A DNA stretch of 64,000 nucleotides. It comes from Cyclina sinensis. Lineage: Eukaryota > Mollusca > Bivalvia > Venerida > Veneridae. Numbering within the stretch: position 1 is the stretch's first letter; each line of letters begins with the position of its first letter. Where the stretch lies: positions 35,681,449-35,745,448 of the forward strand of contig JAAONU010000001.1 of the NCBI GenBank assembly GCA_012932295.1, written 5' to 3'. This document shows, one piece after another, positions 51,261-63,749 of this stretch. A program made the position numbers and the translations under genes. The notes beneath the pieces are model-generated. The model searched no databases and was not told where the DNA came from. It saw only the letters and a program-made list of their open reading frames with translations.

Positions 51261-51787
51261 CAGATCTTGTTTTAACTTCCTTATACTTTTTTTGGGGTCT
51301 CTTTGTCATAGTTTAAGTGCCGAAAATTGGATCGAATATCGTTTGCAAGGCAATTTAATATGAATTACTTATAATATGAATTCAACTAACATTGTATCTA
51401 GATTTTCAAATGAGGTGTGAATTTTCAATTATTCCAAAACGTATAACTAGTCACGAACGCTAGTACATACGTAATGGTTTAAATTTACCCATCGCCGTTG
51501 ACCCCGGTACATATTCCGCACAACTAGATAAATAGAGTGAAACGGAATAGATCGAACATGGGTTTCCGACGATGGAATTTACCCAAATCATTCCATATTT
51601 CACAGAGACTGAAATTAGTGTACAAACAATATTTTTTTTATGATACAGTATTGATAATTGTTAGTCTACGCTTAGCAGATAATTAGCAAGTCTAAACAAC
51701 TCATTTCAATTTTCAGACGGAAAAATTGAACGAACTTAAACATACAAGATCTATTGTAGAAACCAAGCTTTATATATTTGCTTTTTA

Positions 51788-52804
51788 ATCCCCTGCCGCT
51801 TAGCGGGGAGAGGATAATAAGAATGGCAGTGTCTGTCCGTCCGTCTCTCCGTCCGTCCGTAACTTCGTGTCCGCTCTATAACTTTTAAACTCATGGAAAG
51901 TTTTTTTTAAATAACTTGGTACAAATGATCACCATCATGAGACGATGTGCAAAGCGCAACTAGGTCGCTACCTCTAAGGTCAAGGTCATACTTCAAGGCC
52001 ATATATAAAAAAAAGTCCACATTTCATGTCCGCTCGTTACTATTAAACTGCTTGAAAGTTTTTAAAATAGCTTGGTACAAATGATCTCCATTATGAGACA
52101 ATGTGCAGAGAGCAACAACTAGGTCGCTACCCCAAGGTCACACTTAAAGGTCATATATAAAATGTCCATATTTCGTGTCCGCTCCGTAAATATTAAACTG
52201 CTTGAACGTTTTTAAATTAACTTGACAAAAATGATGACCATTATGAGACAATGTGCAGAGAGCAACAGCCAGGTCGCTACCCCAAGGTCAAGATCACAGT
52301 AAAAGGTCATATATAAAAAGTCCACATTTCGTGTCCGCTCCGTTACAATTAAACTGCTTGTAAGTTTTTTTTTAAAATACCTTGACACAAATGATTACCA
52401 TTATAAGACGATGTGCAGAGCGCAACCAACAGGTCGCTACCCCCAAGGTCAAGGTCACATCTAAAGATCATATGCTAAATGTCCACATTTCGTGTCCGCT
52501 CCGTTACTATTAAACTGCTTGAAAGTTTTTTTAAATAACTTGGCACTAATGATCACCATTATGAGACGATGTGCAGAGCGCAACAACCCGGTCGCTTCCC
52601 AAAGGTCAAGGTCACACCTAAAGGTAATATGTAAAAAAGTCCACATTTCGTGTCCGCTCAATAACTTTTAAACTGCTACAAATGTGAGGTCTTAATGTAG
52701 CTGCCCACTTTCCGTAGATATCATTATCCTATGACATATTGGGAGGTATAACCTTCTTTCTTCACACTTGTTATCCATTCCAATGTTCTACGGCGGCAGG
52801 GGAT
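51788..52804. mobile_element. inverted-repeat-bounded element with ~155-160 bp tandem core
   Basis: Bounded by a perfect 12-base inverted repeat (ATCCCCTGCCGC at 51788-51799, GCGGCAGGGGAT at 52793-52804). After a GTCC(GTCC)n tract come about six units starting at TTCGTGTCCGCTC (about 51,865, 52,024, 52,172, 52,326, 52,488 and 52,645). Each unit contains TATTAAACTGCTTGAAAG, ATTATGAGACAATGTGCAGA and AAGGTCAAGGTCACA. The plan resembles bivalve elements with ~160-bp tandem cores (for example the pearl family), by analogy only. Confidence 0.78.
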
Positions 52805-52849
52805 ATTGCTGTCCTTCAGACTGCCTTGTTATATTTGAATACAGTGGCC

Positions 52850-55010
52850 ATTTTAAAGTAAAATGAAATTCATCTTCGAAATCATTCAAATTACAGAACG
52901 GACAAAACCGCTCATTTTTTTGGTATTCTGTGTCATCCAGTCTGCATGCGTAAAGAATGTGAAGATAATCTTGCTACTTAAGTAGCAGCACAAGTTGTTT
53001 AAACTTCCTTATCATTGTGCCATTTTTGAATGAAGTTATCGATTAGTACTTGCTTGAATAACAAAATAATATTATTTTTAATAACCCTGGGTTATTCCAG
53101 ACATAAGCAAAACCATTATCACAAAACATTTCTTTTACATTTGATAACCAATTTGTTTTACAATTTTACGGTCACTTAATGTAATATCATATACCCTTTT
53201 TAGTATGACATTATCATTATCATTTAGAGCTTGTAGAAATATTTTAATATCTTCATATAACAATGATATAAACAATGGATATCTGGCAAGTTCACCATAC
53301 ACACCAACGGATAAGGCACAATTTTGGACTTTGAGAATACTTTTACAAAATTTCAGATTGACTCTTTCAATTGTTTTAGATTAACTATATCTCCACATTT
53401 CAGAAGAATATCATAATATTGTACCAACGAAAGCATAAAGAAGTTGACATAAAAGTTTAGGCTTCAACTTGATATTTTTGCACTTAATCAGCAAATTATT
53501 TAGAGCCCTTATGGCCTTACCAACCACATACTCTTGACTGGAACTAAAATTTCCTGTATAGCTAAAACCTGTCCCTAAATAATTAAAACTATCAACCGTT
53601 TATATTCATTATAATAAAAAACTTCATGCCGCAGCAATGCACCTCTTTTTCTGAATACCATGACTTATGTTTTAGACGTGTTTACCACTAAGCTCCATCT
53701 GTTACAATATCTGTACTGTTAGTTTAGGCAGGTTTGCATTTCACTCAGTGTATTTGCTACTAATACTATATCATCGGTAAAAACAGTTCTAGATCTTCTA
53801 GAAACATAGAAAATAAAATCAGTGATATTACCTTCTCCTAACGCAAACCAATAACATATTCAAAATATTCGCTGTACGTATTACATGACCTAATACATGT
53901 ACAAGACTTCATTCTATAATATATAGTTTCGATTATTCGCAATATTTTACCCTGAACACCAAATTTATGTAATTCAAACGATAATGCGTTTCTGTTAATA
54001 CTGTTAAAGAAATGCTTTTCTAAGATCAACAAATGCACAGTACATTCTCTTGCTATTGTTTAAAAAGTGTTGTATAAAAGTATTTAGAACATAAAATTAC
54101 ACCTGTAGTAGATTTCGCCTTCATAAACCAATAGGGCGTCGGAAATGACATCTTTTTCATTACAAAAAGTTATTAGCCTTTCGTTTATAACGGAAGTAAA
54201 AAGCTTAGATATGCAACTTACAAGGGTAATTCCGCGGTAATTACATTACTAATGTTTCCCTCTTTATGCAAATGCAATGGAATTATGATTCCTTCAGTTC
54301 AACTATCATGAAATACACCACTGTCTAAGATGACATTAAAAATGTCACACAAATGAGAACAAATAATATCAAAAATTTTTACCGCCTGATTTATTCCAGT
54401 TTAGCTTTTGAACTTTCTTAATTTCTTCAAGTGTGATTTTTTTTCATTTAGTTCATCAAAACTACAGACTGTGTTACTAAAACCATGCTGTGAACAGACT
54501 TTTTCAGACGCATCATCATGATTTTTTAAAATGTCATTGCTCAGTTTAGAAAAATACATTAAAAAGAACTTAAACCGATATTGTTCATATTATCTATTTT
54601 CTTTAATTTGAAATATTTATAAAATTCACGAGGTTTAGAGTAATGCAAACTCTCTATTTCCTTCAATTTCTGATGTTGATATGCAATTCGTTTTTTGGGG
54701 ACCAACTTTTTGTATTCTGACTTACGTTTATAGAACAGACGCCTATTAGGACCTGATTTTAACAAATTATAGCATTTAAGAGCATCAGTATACCGAGCTC
54801 TTGCCCCAGAACACTCTGTATCATACCTATTATTAAAATTACACGCGTCACGAAACCATTGGTTTCTTCGGAAGAATCTGTTTGTATACGAAAATGGATC
54901 AGGAGGTTGACGCGTAAATTCAACAAAAGTATCTACGGCACTACTTATCGCTACTTCATCCTTTTTGGTCTCAAGATAAAAAAAATACTTTATTCAAGGA
55001 GGATAGTTTT
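52850..55010 (-). pseudogene. LINE (non-LTR retrotransposon) reverse transcriptase relic
   Basis: Minus-strand blocks in RT order, in several frames. They are FYKRKSEYKKLVPKKRIAYQ (linker before RT, 54.6-54.77 kb), NSINRNALSFELHKFGVQGK and ILRIIETIYYRMKSC with EYFEYVIGLRQG (RT fingers and palm, 53.83-54.0 kb), a degraded palm with SFNYLGT-like and QEYVVGKAIRALNNLL-like text (53.35-53.6 kb), and a C-terminal ERFCPFCNLNDFEDEFHFTL near 52.9 kb. Many stops. No poly(A) tail or TSD identified. Confidence 0.78.
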
Positions 55011-55859
55011 GCTATCACATCTTTTATTAAGATAACAAAGTCTAGTAAAGTCCAGAGCCTTATCATATTGATCTTTTTGATTAGATCTATAGTCGTTGGT
55101 AAAATTAACGGTAAGCTGGAATATTCATTAGTAAAATTAATGGTAAACTCGAAATAACCGTTATTATATTATAGGAAGTAATTTGAAAAAGTATTCACGG
55201 GACTCGGATTCACTTGGCAATGCGCATTAAACATTACATACTTGTTTCATGAAATGGGTTATAGTTACGACATTTTGCATCACTAACAACTTCTCAATAT
55301 TCCGAAGATAATGTGTTAACACCATTGGCCATTTTAAGTGGTGCTTCTACAATAAAGCTAGAGGTAAAGTTTATGTTCAAATAAATTCTACTAAATAACA
55401 TTAATCATTATATCCAGTCGTAAGATCTACGAATTATCCGATATCCATTAAATCATAAAAAAGGGAAGAAATTCAAGTATAAAAGGCAATGATGACGCGC
55501 AACCACTTAGCAATCTTCGAAGAAATCTTATTTTTACTACTTTAGTTAGGCACCTGTATTATTGATTTATTTGACAGCGACTGTATTCTTATGATTAGAG
55601 ATTTTTGGATAGTTTTCTCTGGCGTGAACAGAAGTGAAGAAACTGTTCATTTTGAATTATTATCTTTATTATTTATTGTTATATTATTATTTATTAAAAT
55701 TATGTAGTTTTTAATTACGTTTGTTAGACTAACAAAATATCTACAAATGCATACAATGACATAAGAACTGAGAAAATAATTTGCTCTGCATTGACAGTTT
55801 TGCTGAAAGCATAATTTATTGATATTGAACGGCAAAACATTTTTGCTTAAAAACAAAAT
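55011..55859. other. AT-rich intergenic DNA, no gene seen
   Basis: Contains (TTAT)n-like low complexity at about 55,650-55,700. Nothing else recognised. Confidence 0.5.
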
Positions 55860-55974
55860 AACAAAAACTCATTTAAAGTTAATATTTCCCATAGAACAAC
55901 ATCATATGACCAAACATCGCTATTCTCTGTGGCCCAATCGTTCGACCGAAAGCATTCTGGTGCCATCCATTTTT

Positions 55975-56881
55975 GTGTCGCCTGCTACAAAGTAGCGCGA
56001 CATATAAGGATCACTTCTCCGTTGCCTGTCTGCCCGTCAGTCACAAAACTTGTCCGGACTACTCCTCATAAACTATTAGTGCGATTTCATCCAAACTTTA
56101 CAGGAATGATCAGTACTAAGTCTAGTTGTGCATATTATCGGCATTTTCTAGTTCAATGATTTTTGTCCGAGATATGGCCCTTTAATGATTTTTATTTTTA
56201 AAGTGTGCCCGGATAACTTCTCTTATACTAATAATGCAATTTGAATGAAATATTACAGGACTGATCAGTACTTCAAGTACTTACGCATATTTAACGGGTT
56301 TTCCGGTTGAATGATTTTTTGCTGAGTTATGGCTCTTGAATGAAAATGGCTTTTTGGCCCATTAATGATTTTTGTGTTGCAGGCTTTACAGTAGCTACAA
56401 CATGCTACAAAGTAGCTACGATATAAAGGGATTACTTCCCCATCGTCTGTGTGTCTGTCTGTCCGTCCGTCCGTCTGTCCGTCACAAAACTTGTCCGGAC
56501 TACTCCTGAAAAGCTACTGGTGCGATTTCATCCAAACTTTACAGGAATGATCAGTACCAAGTTTTGTTGTGCATATCGTCAGTATTTTCAAGTTCAATTA
56601 TTTTTGTCAGAGTTATGGCCCTTTAAGAGTTTTTATTTTTAAGGTTTGTCCAGACTACTTCTCTTCTACTACTAATGCAATTTTAATGCAATTTTATAGG
56701 ACTGATCGGTACCTCAAGTAATTGCTCACAGCTAACGGGTTTTTTGGTTGAATGATTTTTGGCTGAGTTACGGCCCTTGAATAAAAAGGGCGATTTGGCC
56801 AACAAACTGTCCAGTCACCTCTCAATACAACTGCTTACCTGGCTATCATCAAGCGACACATGTGATCACTGATCGCCCTTG
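55975..56881. mobile_element. insertion splitting a duplicated kinase exon; two ~420-bp tandem units
   Basis: The exon text CCATCCATTTT...TAGGAAT is contiguous at about 1,420-1,440 but interrupted here by 907 bases. The insert begins with a strong hairpin, TGTCGCCTGCTACAAAGTAG then CGCGACA. It consists of two similar units (from 55,975 and from about 56,395). Both contain a CCGTCCGTC tract, CACAAAACTTGTCCGGACTA, CTTTACAGGAATGATCAGTA and ATGGCCCTTTAA. A T-run flanks both sides, so the exact duplication cannot be fixed. Confidence 0.75.
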
Positions 56882-59494
56882 TTTAGGAATAAGTTTCTAT
56901 ATTTCTGTCAATACAAAACAATTGAAAAACATGATGATTGATTGTGATAACTTTGCATTCTATGTTCAATTAATAAACGACTCGGGTCTCTTTTACTACT
57001 AATGTTTTTGCTACAACAGACAAAAGTATATAACTCTTGAGGAATGCTTTTGCTACTGCCCTACTTTTCACAACATATAATTCAAAAGATGAGATCAAAG
57101 GATATTTGGCTACAAATTTTTCAATTCTAAATGCAAAAACAATTCTACCGGCTGAACTGGAAATGATATGGAAATGTAGATTAATTTTTTTTATATAACT
57201 GCAAAATACATAATGAATTTAGGCAAGACTTGATTTAGTTATGAGTTAAACCGGAAGTAATTAGATCTGCAATACAAGATAATTACATTCGATCTCATCA
57301 TGTGTTTTATGTATATCTTCTTTTTCGAGAACAGTACTGTGAACTTTTAAATTTAACAAAAAGGTATAAAAGACTATCACTGTATGCCTAAGAGACTGGT
57401 GTATTTCATTATTAATAGGGTTTGCATAATGCGTGTTTAAAATATGCACTTATTCCCTTTTTACAGATTCATCATCTTGTTCTGTAAAATCAGATTGAGG
57501 TCTAAAGCAAGCAACCTTCTCTTCAAGGTCGAAGTCGACAAGTATGTTCCGAGCTGCCAGACGACAATATACCACCTATAATTAGCATCTGATATAGGAT
57601 ATCTTTTGATTGAAATTAAACTTTGTATAATCATTCTTGACACACCATGATACAGATCTTTAAATAGATTATTGAATCAAGAATGCACACAGTTTGCATT
57701 TTCACATCATTGTTAATTGATCATTTCACTCCTCTATGCATCCTATCAACATGTATATAAATAGACCAGAGGGGTATTTGTATGGTAAGTTCTAAGTTCG
57801 TTGGACATTTTCATAAGTGGCTGTAAATACGAAAGTCAAAATGCTTAATTTGTAATTTGTATGGTGATACAACTTCACTTGAAATATAAAGGCCAGCCAC
57901 ACGTTCTGTCAGAATCAGCAACCACGGCGCCGATAAAATGAACAGCTTCGTGTGATGTACTCATATCCTGTTTTCAACGATCCCAAACGTGTTCCCGAAC
58001 ATAAGACAGTGGTGAGGGAATGAATTCTAACGGCGGATAATGAGATATGGCGAAGTGTGCATAATTGTACAGTTCTTGTTTACTCCAGACGGGTTTCTTT
58101 CCGAATTCGTGAGGACAAGAATAACTACAATAGGAAATTAAGTCATTTAAATAAGTAATATATAGAGACTAGCCATAAATAAATGAAGAAATAGAATTCA
58201 AAAGGAAATAAAGTCACGAAGGATAGAAATTCATTTTGGTATGCCGTGTTTGCATAAATCTACGACACCGTTAAATAGTCTAAACCATATAAAATCAAGC
58301 ACAAAAGATTATGTTTAATCTTTTTTTGATAAACAATTGCACTTGGTACTCGATGCTTTTAGACCGATGACACAGAGTTTCTCTATTATTATAGACACAG
58401 ACATGTTGATAGATTAAGAGCTGCGGAATTTAATCCAGTTATTTCATATCATTTTTTACAACAGCTAATTTCGAGCATTGTCACTCAGAAAATATATCTA
58501 CCGTTATTTGTTATGTATTACATTATTTTAGTCTTAACTTTCAGATAACCAATAAAACAATAACGTTTTTAATTAAAGAAAAGTCTGATCATGAACGCAT
58601 AATAGAAAATCTGCACCATAAACGATTAAAATTTTAAAAAATCCCACAACATTATAGCATGCAAGCATACTTGAAGTAGAACAGTTCTTTGTTATCAACA
58701 TGTCTAATGTTGGCCAGTGTTACACTGTAATCTGTTCTGACGGGTAGGTAGTTATCATTTGAAACTGTAAGATGAATGCATATTTCAGTTCGGAGAGACA
58801 AACGTTTGATAAAACAAATGAGTGCCCTTGGGATACGAAAGCTAAAAACTATAATACTTCTTACATTAGGTTCGGTTTATTATTTAAAAAGGCCTTTTCA
58901 TCGTCCTCTACATCCTCTTTTGTCATGAATGGATGACGTTAATAATCAAATTTCGACTTAAAAGTCCTTTGGTTTCGCCTTGAAACAACTATTTCTGAAA
59001 GAGACCTTACATTACTTCATAATATTCAAAGCGAACTTATAATTCTTAATAAAAAAAGTCGCTTCTTAAATGAATAGAAAGCAATAAAAAAAGGAAAAAA
59101 AAGAAAAATCAAAGACAGTGTACTCAGGTTACATGTTTTTGTTAAATCGATTGTATGTAGTTATTAAGTTTAACTATATTAATCATTATTATTGAAAGCC
59201 TATATTGACCATTCTCTTAATCTGAAAGCTTTTCCACAGTAAATTGCATTTTTTCGTAATGTTCTTATTATCCCTTTGCCATATTGTTAAAAAAGGAACT
59301 GAATGCCCCAAACAAGTATAGTATCAGACCAAAAGCTGGTATTCGGCTTTTTCGTGTGTGTACATGTAGGGTATTTAAGCTACTGACATAAGGTTGTAAA
59401 ATATTCTAGGACCGTAAAACTGTGTATCATCATAGATTCGCAGTTGCTCCCTCGATGTGATGTTGGTCCAATACACGCTCCGTCATTGTAGCTG

Positions 59495-60000
59495 AAAAAG
59501 ATAAAAGACACATAAAAGCTGAAACTTGTAACAGTAACAGAAAGGCATAAATAGATAAGAATAAATTAACGGTTTCAATAAATAAGAATAACATTAATAA
59601 GAAATTGATAAGAGTAACATAAAGACCTAATAAGAAGAAATTAACATTAAGGCTGAAATGAATAAGAATTATATGAATAGATAAAAGTAATTCAACTCTG
59701 AAGCAGATAAAAGCAGCATAAACGTGGACGTTTATAAGAGTAACTTAGAGGCTTATACAGATGAGAGTAACGGAAAGGCTGAAATAAACAAGAGTTACAT
59801 AAAGGATGGAATAGAAAAGAGTTACTGAAACTGAAAAAAGTCACATTAAGGCTGAAACATATACATGAGGTAAATCTGAATTTCTAAGACTGACATAGAT
59901 TAGAGTAATATAAACGCTGAAAAAAGATGGGAGTAGCAAAAAGGCTGAAATAGAAAGGAGTACGATAAAGGTTTAAAAATGTAAGAGTAAAACCTTTGTA
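59495..60000. repeat. GGCTGAAATAGATAAGAGTAAC-type minisatellite in the duplicate
   Basis: Same unit type as the arrays at 20.6-21.3 and 22.75-23.79 kb, in the equivalent intron of the decayed copy, but shorter and more degraded. Confidence 0.8.
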
Positions 60001-61180
60001 ACTTTATATTCGATTGAAATGCATCAAATATTTTTTTCATAAAATAATGTCCAAAAAAAAAAATTCTTTCTACGACTTCATTTATGTCTTCTGTTACCAA
60101 TGTCTTGAAGTTCTATACGACAAAATATGTAAGCTAACCTCAAAAGGGATGTTACAATTTTTTTATGAGAAAACCCGAAAATTAAAACTATGGTTTATTT
60201 AAAAGTGTTATATTTCATATATTATTTACGAAATCAACAATTTTATCTAAACACAGAAGAATATATACCATGGGCATTTTGTTTTTCTTCTCCTTCTAAA
60301 AACCTTTGATTAAAGACATACGTGTCCTGCAGCTGGTGCCTTTCCATCCTTTGCAACAATCCTAATAATAACATTACTGTAAAAATAAGATGCGCACCTG
60401 CTCTATCCCCTTTTATAGAAACATTAAAAATCTTATTAAATGATAAATATTCTAAATTGTCACTTTGTTTACTAAACTGACAATCAAAATATAAATTAGT
60501 TTCACCTGATGCGATTTTAGAGACTACGGATATCCCCCTAAAAATTTAAGAGGGTGGACAATTCCCCTCTCAAGGTTTGACAGATTGAAAAGTTGACAAT
60601 TTTCTAATGTGTATTTATTTTCTTTGCAATTTCTAGGAGGGGTATCATCCGCCCTGTTGAAGTGCGGTAGGAGAATTTCCAGCCGTGGTAAATTTACTAG
60701 AGTGGTATTGTCTGGGGTTTCAAAATTCTGTCAATTTTAACCCGGAAAGGAGGGGGTTAATTTTCCAGATACGCGACATTCTTCAGTATGAGTCACACAG
60801 AAATTAGAAGAAGAAGAAACAAAGAAAGTTTATTCGTCCCAACCTCCTGAAAAAAGAATACAAATTATAACGGGAAGTTTTACGCAAAGCAAAAAAGACT
60901 GTAATTGTTAAGTCTTTTAGACCAAATACTTGCCAAAATCCACAAGGTCTGTAACGCTAGTGGAGACAGTTCTTCGAGCATGTACAAAAGTTAGACCTGA
61001 AAATGTACATATTATAATGAAAATGTATATAATAATAATAATAATATTTTCACAATAATAAAGTCAGTAAAGCAAATAATTAGTTCATTACATTTTTGGC
61101 ACGTACAAATGTTAAATGGATATATTGAAAAAAAAAAAGATTTCTTTTGCATCGGTAAGAATGTTACAAAATGGTAGATA

Positions 61181-61480
61181 TTTATTTTTTACTAACAACA
61201 CGCTAAGTGTCATGATGATAAGCTTGCAAGAAAGACCTTACATAAAATCGGTGCTCACACTAAAAATGTGGTCAAGTAAATGCTTGGAAACAAATGTCAT
61301 GCTATACTAACAATAGTAACAAAGTGAAATCGTTATGTGTGCATCAGGGACGCCGTGGAATGATAAACTGCGGTAGTTGATGTTGTAATAATATTATCAT
61401 TGTTAATGAATAAAATACCATGCAAGAAGTGAGACTGGTATCCGGCTGGACTGTATAGAAAAAATATCGGTGGCATAAAA
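61181..61480. other. intergenic DNA, no gene seen
   Basis: Nothing recognised. Confidence 0.5.
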
Positions 61481-61489
61481 AATTGAATG

Positions 61490-62480
61490 CATAAAGGGCA
61501 ACAACTCCTCTTAAATTCAAATAACGTGAAAATATTAAAGTTATGCACAACAAAGCTTGGCAATGATGACGTTTATGAAGCTTGGTTGTTATTCTCCCAA
61601 GGATATAGAACAAAAATTGAAAAACATTAAAGGCAATTACTTTACTGAAAATCAATGAACAGGAAAATGTCGACGATATGCTCATCTAGTTTTTGCACAG
61701 AGCATATGTTTGCCGTTTGGTTGAATTCTACCACGTGTTAACAGAGCAGTTTGTCCGGACAAAACCCTTGTAAAATTCAATGCCTGAAGGGCAGTTACTC
61801 TGCTGACAATCAAAGAACCAGGAGATATGACATAAACAATTGGTACTGAACACACGTGAAATTTGATTGAATTCCTCTAGGTGGTGTCAGAGGAAGTTGT
61901 TGTCACAAACCATTGAAAATACAGTGCTCAATGGGCAATTGCACCGCTGAAAAACAATTATTCAGAAAACGCCATCGAGATGCCTAGTTAGGCGTGCCAC
62001 AAAGCATTTTAGTAAGGTTTAGTTGAATTCCACAAAGTTTTGTCAGAGGAGTCGTTCAGACAAAGCATTTAATATACAATGTTTAATGGGCAATAACACT
62101 GCTGAAAAGCGATATACCGGAAAACGCCATCGAGATGCATAACTGGGCTTGCCACTAGGCATTTTTGCGAATTTTGGTTCAAATCTACCATTTGATGTCC
62201 GAGAAATTGTCAGGACAACTTGGTGACAGACAGACTTACAGACCAATATGATTCCCCGTCATGGTCGGAGTCGAAATAACTATGTGAAAATTCATTCGAC
62301 CAAACGTCCTAATATGTGGATATCTCCTATTGATAGTAAAGCTTCAAACCAGGTTTGGTTGTGGTTAACTTCGTCTTACTGGTTCTTGACAAAAACCCGG
62401 AAAAGAAAATGCGACAGGCATATGGAAGGACGAACAGACCGGCAGAAAGATCGGCGACTATACACTACTTAGGGCAGAAT
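61490..62480. repeat. tandem repeat array of ~125-150 bp units with a CAGACCGGC end
   Basis: Units contain CAATGGGCAATTAC..GCTGA, AAACGCCATCGAGATGC, TGCCAC.A.GCATTTT and GTTGAATTC.AC...GTGTCAGAGGA. About six degenerate copies. The right end reads GGACGAACAGACCGGCAGAA then CGGCGACTATACACTACTTA, matching the repeat end at 25,080-25,160. No coding. Confidence 0.75.
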
Positions 62481-63745
62481 TGATCAGACAAACGAGGGTG
62501 CATAATTGTGAAACTATGAAAATGTGTTTCAAGAAATGTTAGCTATGTTCTTTAGCCTTTATAGGTAATCAGCGTAAAGCTGTACCTATGTATGATATAC
62601 ATTTACTAAACATTTTTAGACAATGGTTTAGTAAACATTGTAGTATCATCTCTTGACGTGCCTTTAACTTTTTGAGGCAAAGACTTTATGACGAAAGTAC
62701 TTCACAAAGATTTAAATTACCATGATTTAGATACACATTTATTTTCTTGTAACACATTTTCATAGTTTCACAGTAATGCACACTCTCTTTTACCGATTTC
62801 CCACCGACAAAATAAATTGAGTTATATATTGTTCAAACGAAGTTTACATATTTAGTAGTTCAATCTTAATCGTGTAAACTACTTGGTTTAACAGTGTTGT
62901 TATGGATGTAACGAAAATACACATACTTACATCCATAAATGTTGTTTTCATTTCAAATTGAAAGAGTGATATGTTGATGAATTATAAATAGCATTAGTAA
63001 AACATCAGGGGATTTCTTGAAGCGTCCTTTCAAGCTTCATAATCCATATGATTCGACCATTAGAAAATTGAATTGAAAGTCGGGTGCACAGCAATAAAAT
63101 ATGTATTCCTTTCATCTAACATTGATAGCTTGAAATTGTTGTTCCGTAAAACAGACTGTTTATGGCTACGTTTCAAATGTCTGTATTGCGTTTTTGGTTG
63201 CTTTTATTAAGACTTATTTTTTACTATTACCACAGAAACTGGAAGGAATTGACAGGAAAGGTGGAAGTTAACTGGGGTGTTCAATTTCAATTACTTTCAT
63301 TAAGATCTCCTTGAAGTTATTTATCTACCACCAGTTTTTCTTTCCAGGTAGAAACAAATAGATACATGCTTATACTAACATCAGTCCTGGCTGTGACAAA
63401 GTGGACGTCACAACGACAAATCACGTGTCTAGCAGTGCTTCTCTTCAAACATCAGTTTATTTTTTATTTCTATTTTTTTAGAACAAATTTGTTAGTTGTC
63501 TTCTTTATTCTTTTACATTCCTACTTATACACGTTTGTTTCATAATACTTTATTATTCTTTTGTGAACAAAATACGTCAATTTCGGTTAAAGAAGTTCAC
63601 TTACCCAACTTGTGTCTATGTTGTTGGTCTTTGTTTCTTGAACTTTGCTGCTGTCTTTATATATGCCATAATTGTAGTATTTTAATCTTTTAAAAATACT
63701 TAAAAAATATTTTTGCTCTTTTAGTTAAGCAAAACTATATTTTTG
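62481..63745. other. intergenic DNA, no gene seen
   Basis: AT-rich; holds the third copy of the 50.6/51.1-kb repeat at about 62,980-63,040. Otherwise nothing recognised. Confidence 0.5.
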
Positions 63746-63749
63746 CTAA

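Larger units (their letters stand above)
55860..61180 (-). pseudogene. decayed tandem duplicate of the receptor-like gene
   Basis: Colinear, same-strand similarity to 1.32-25.06 kb. Recognisable exon relics are helix VIII-IX (55.87-55.97 and 56.88-56.92 kb, split by an insertion), catalytic/activation loop (57.46-57.59 kb, reading [12 protein letters not shown] and VACFRP), part of helix C (57.90-57.95 kb), ectodomain exons (57.96-58.13 and 58.67-58.77 kb), EGF module 1 (59.40-59.50 kb), the CC.GW module (60.32-60.41 kb) and the most 5' exon (60.94-61.00 kb). FnIII, TM and the middle ectodomain exons are absent: at about 57.95 kb helix C sequence jumps straight to the 18.1-kb ectodomain exon. 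Not expected to encode a protein. Confidence 0.87.
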
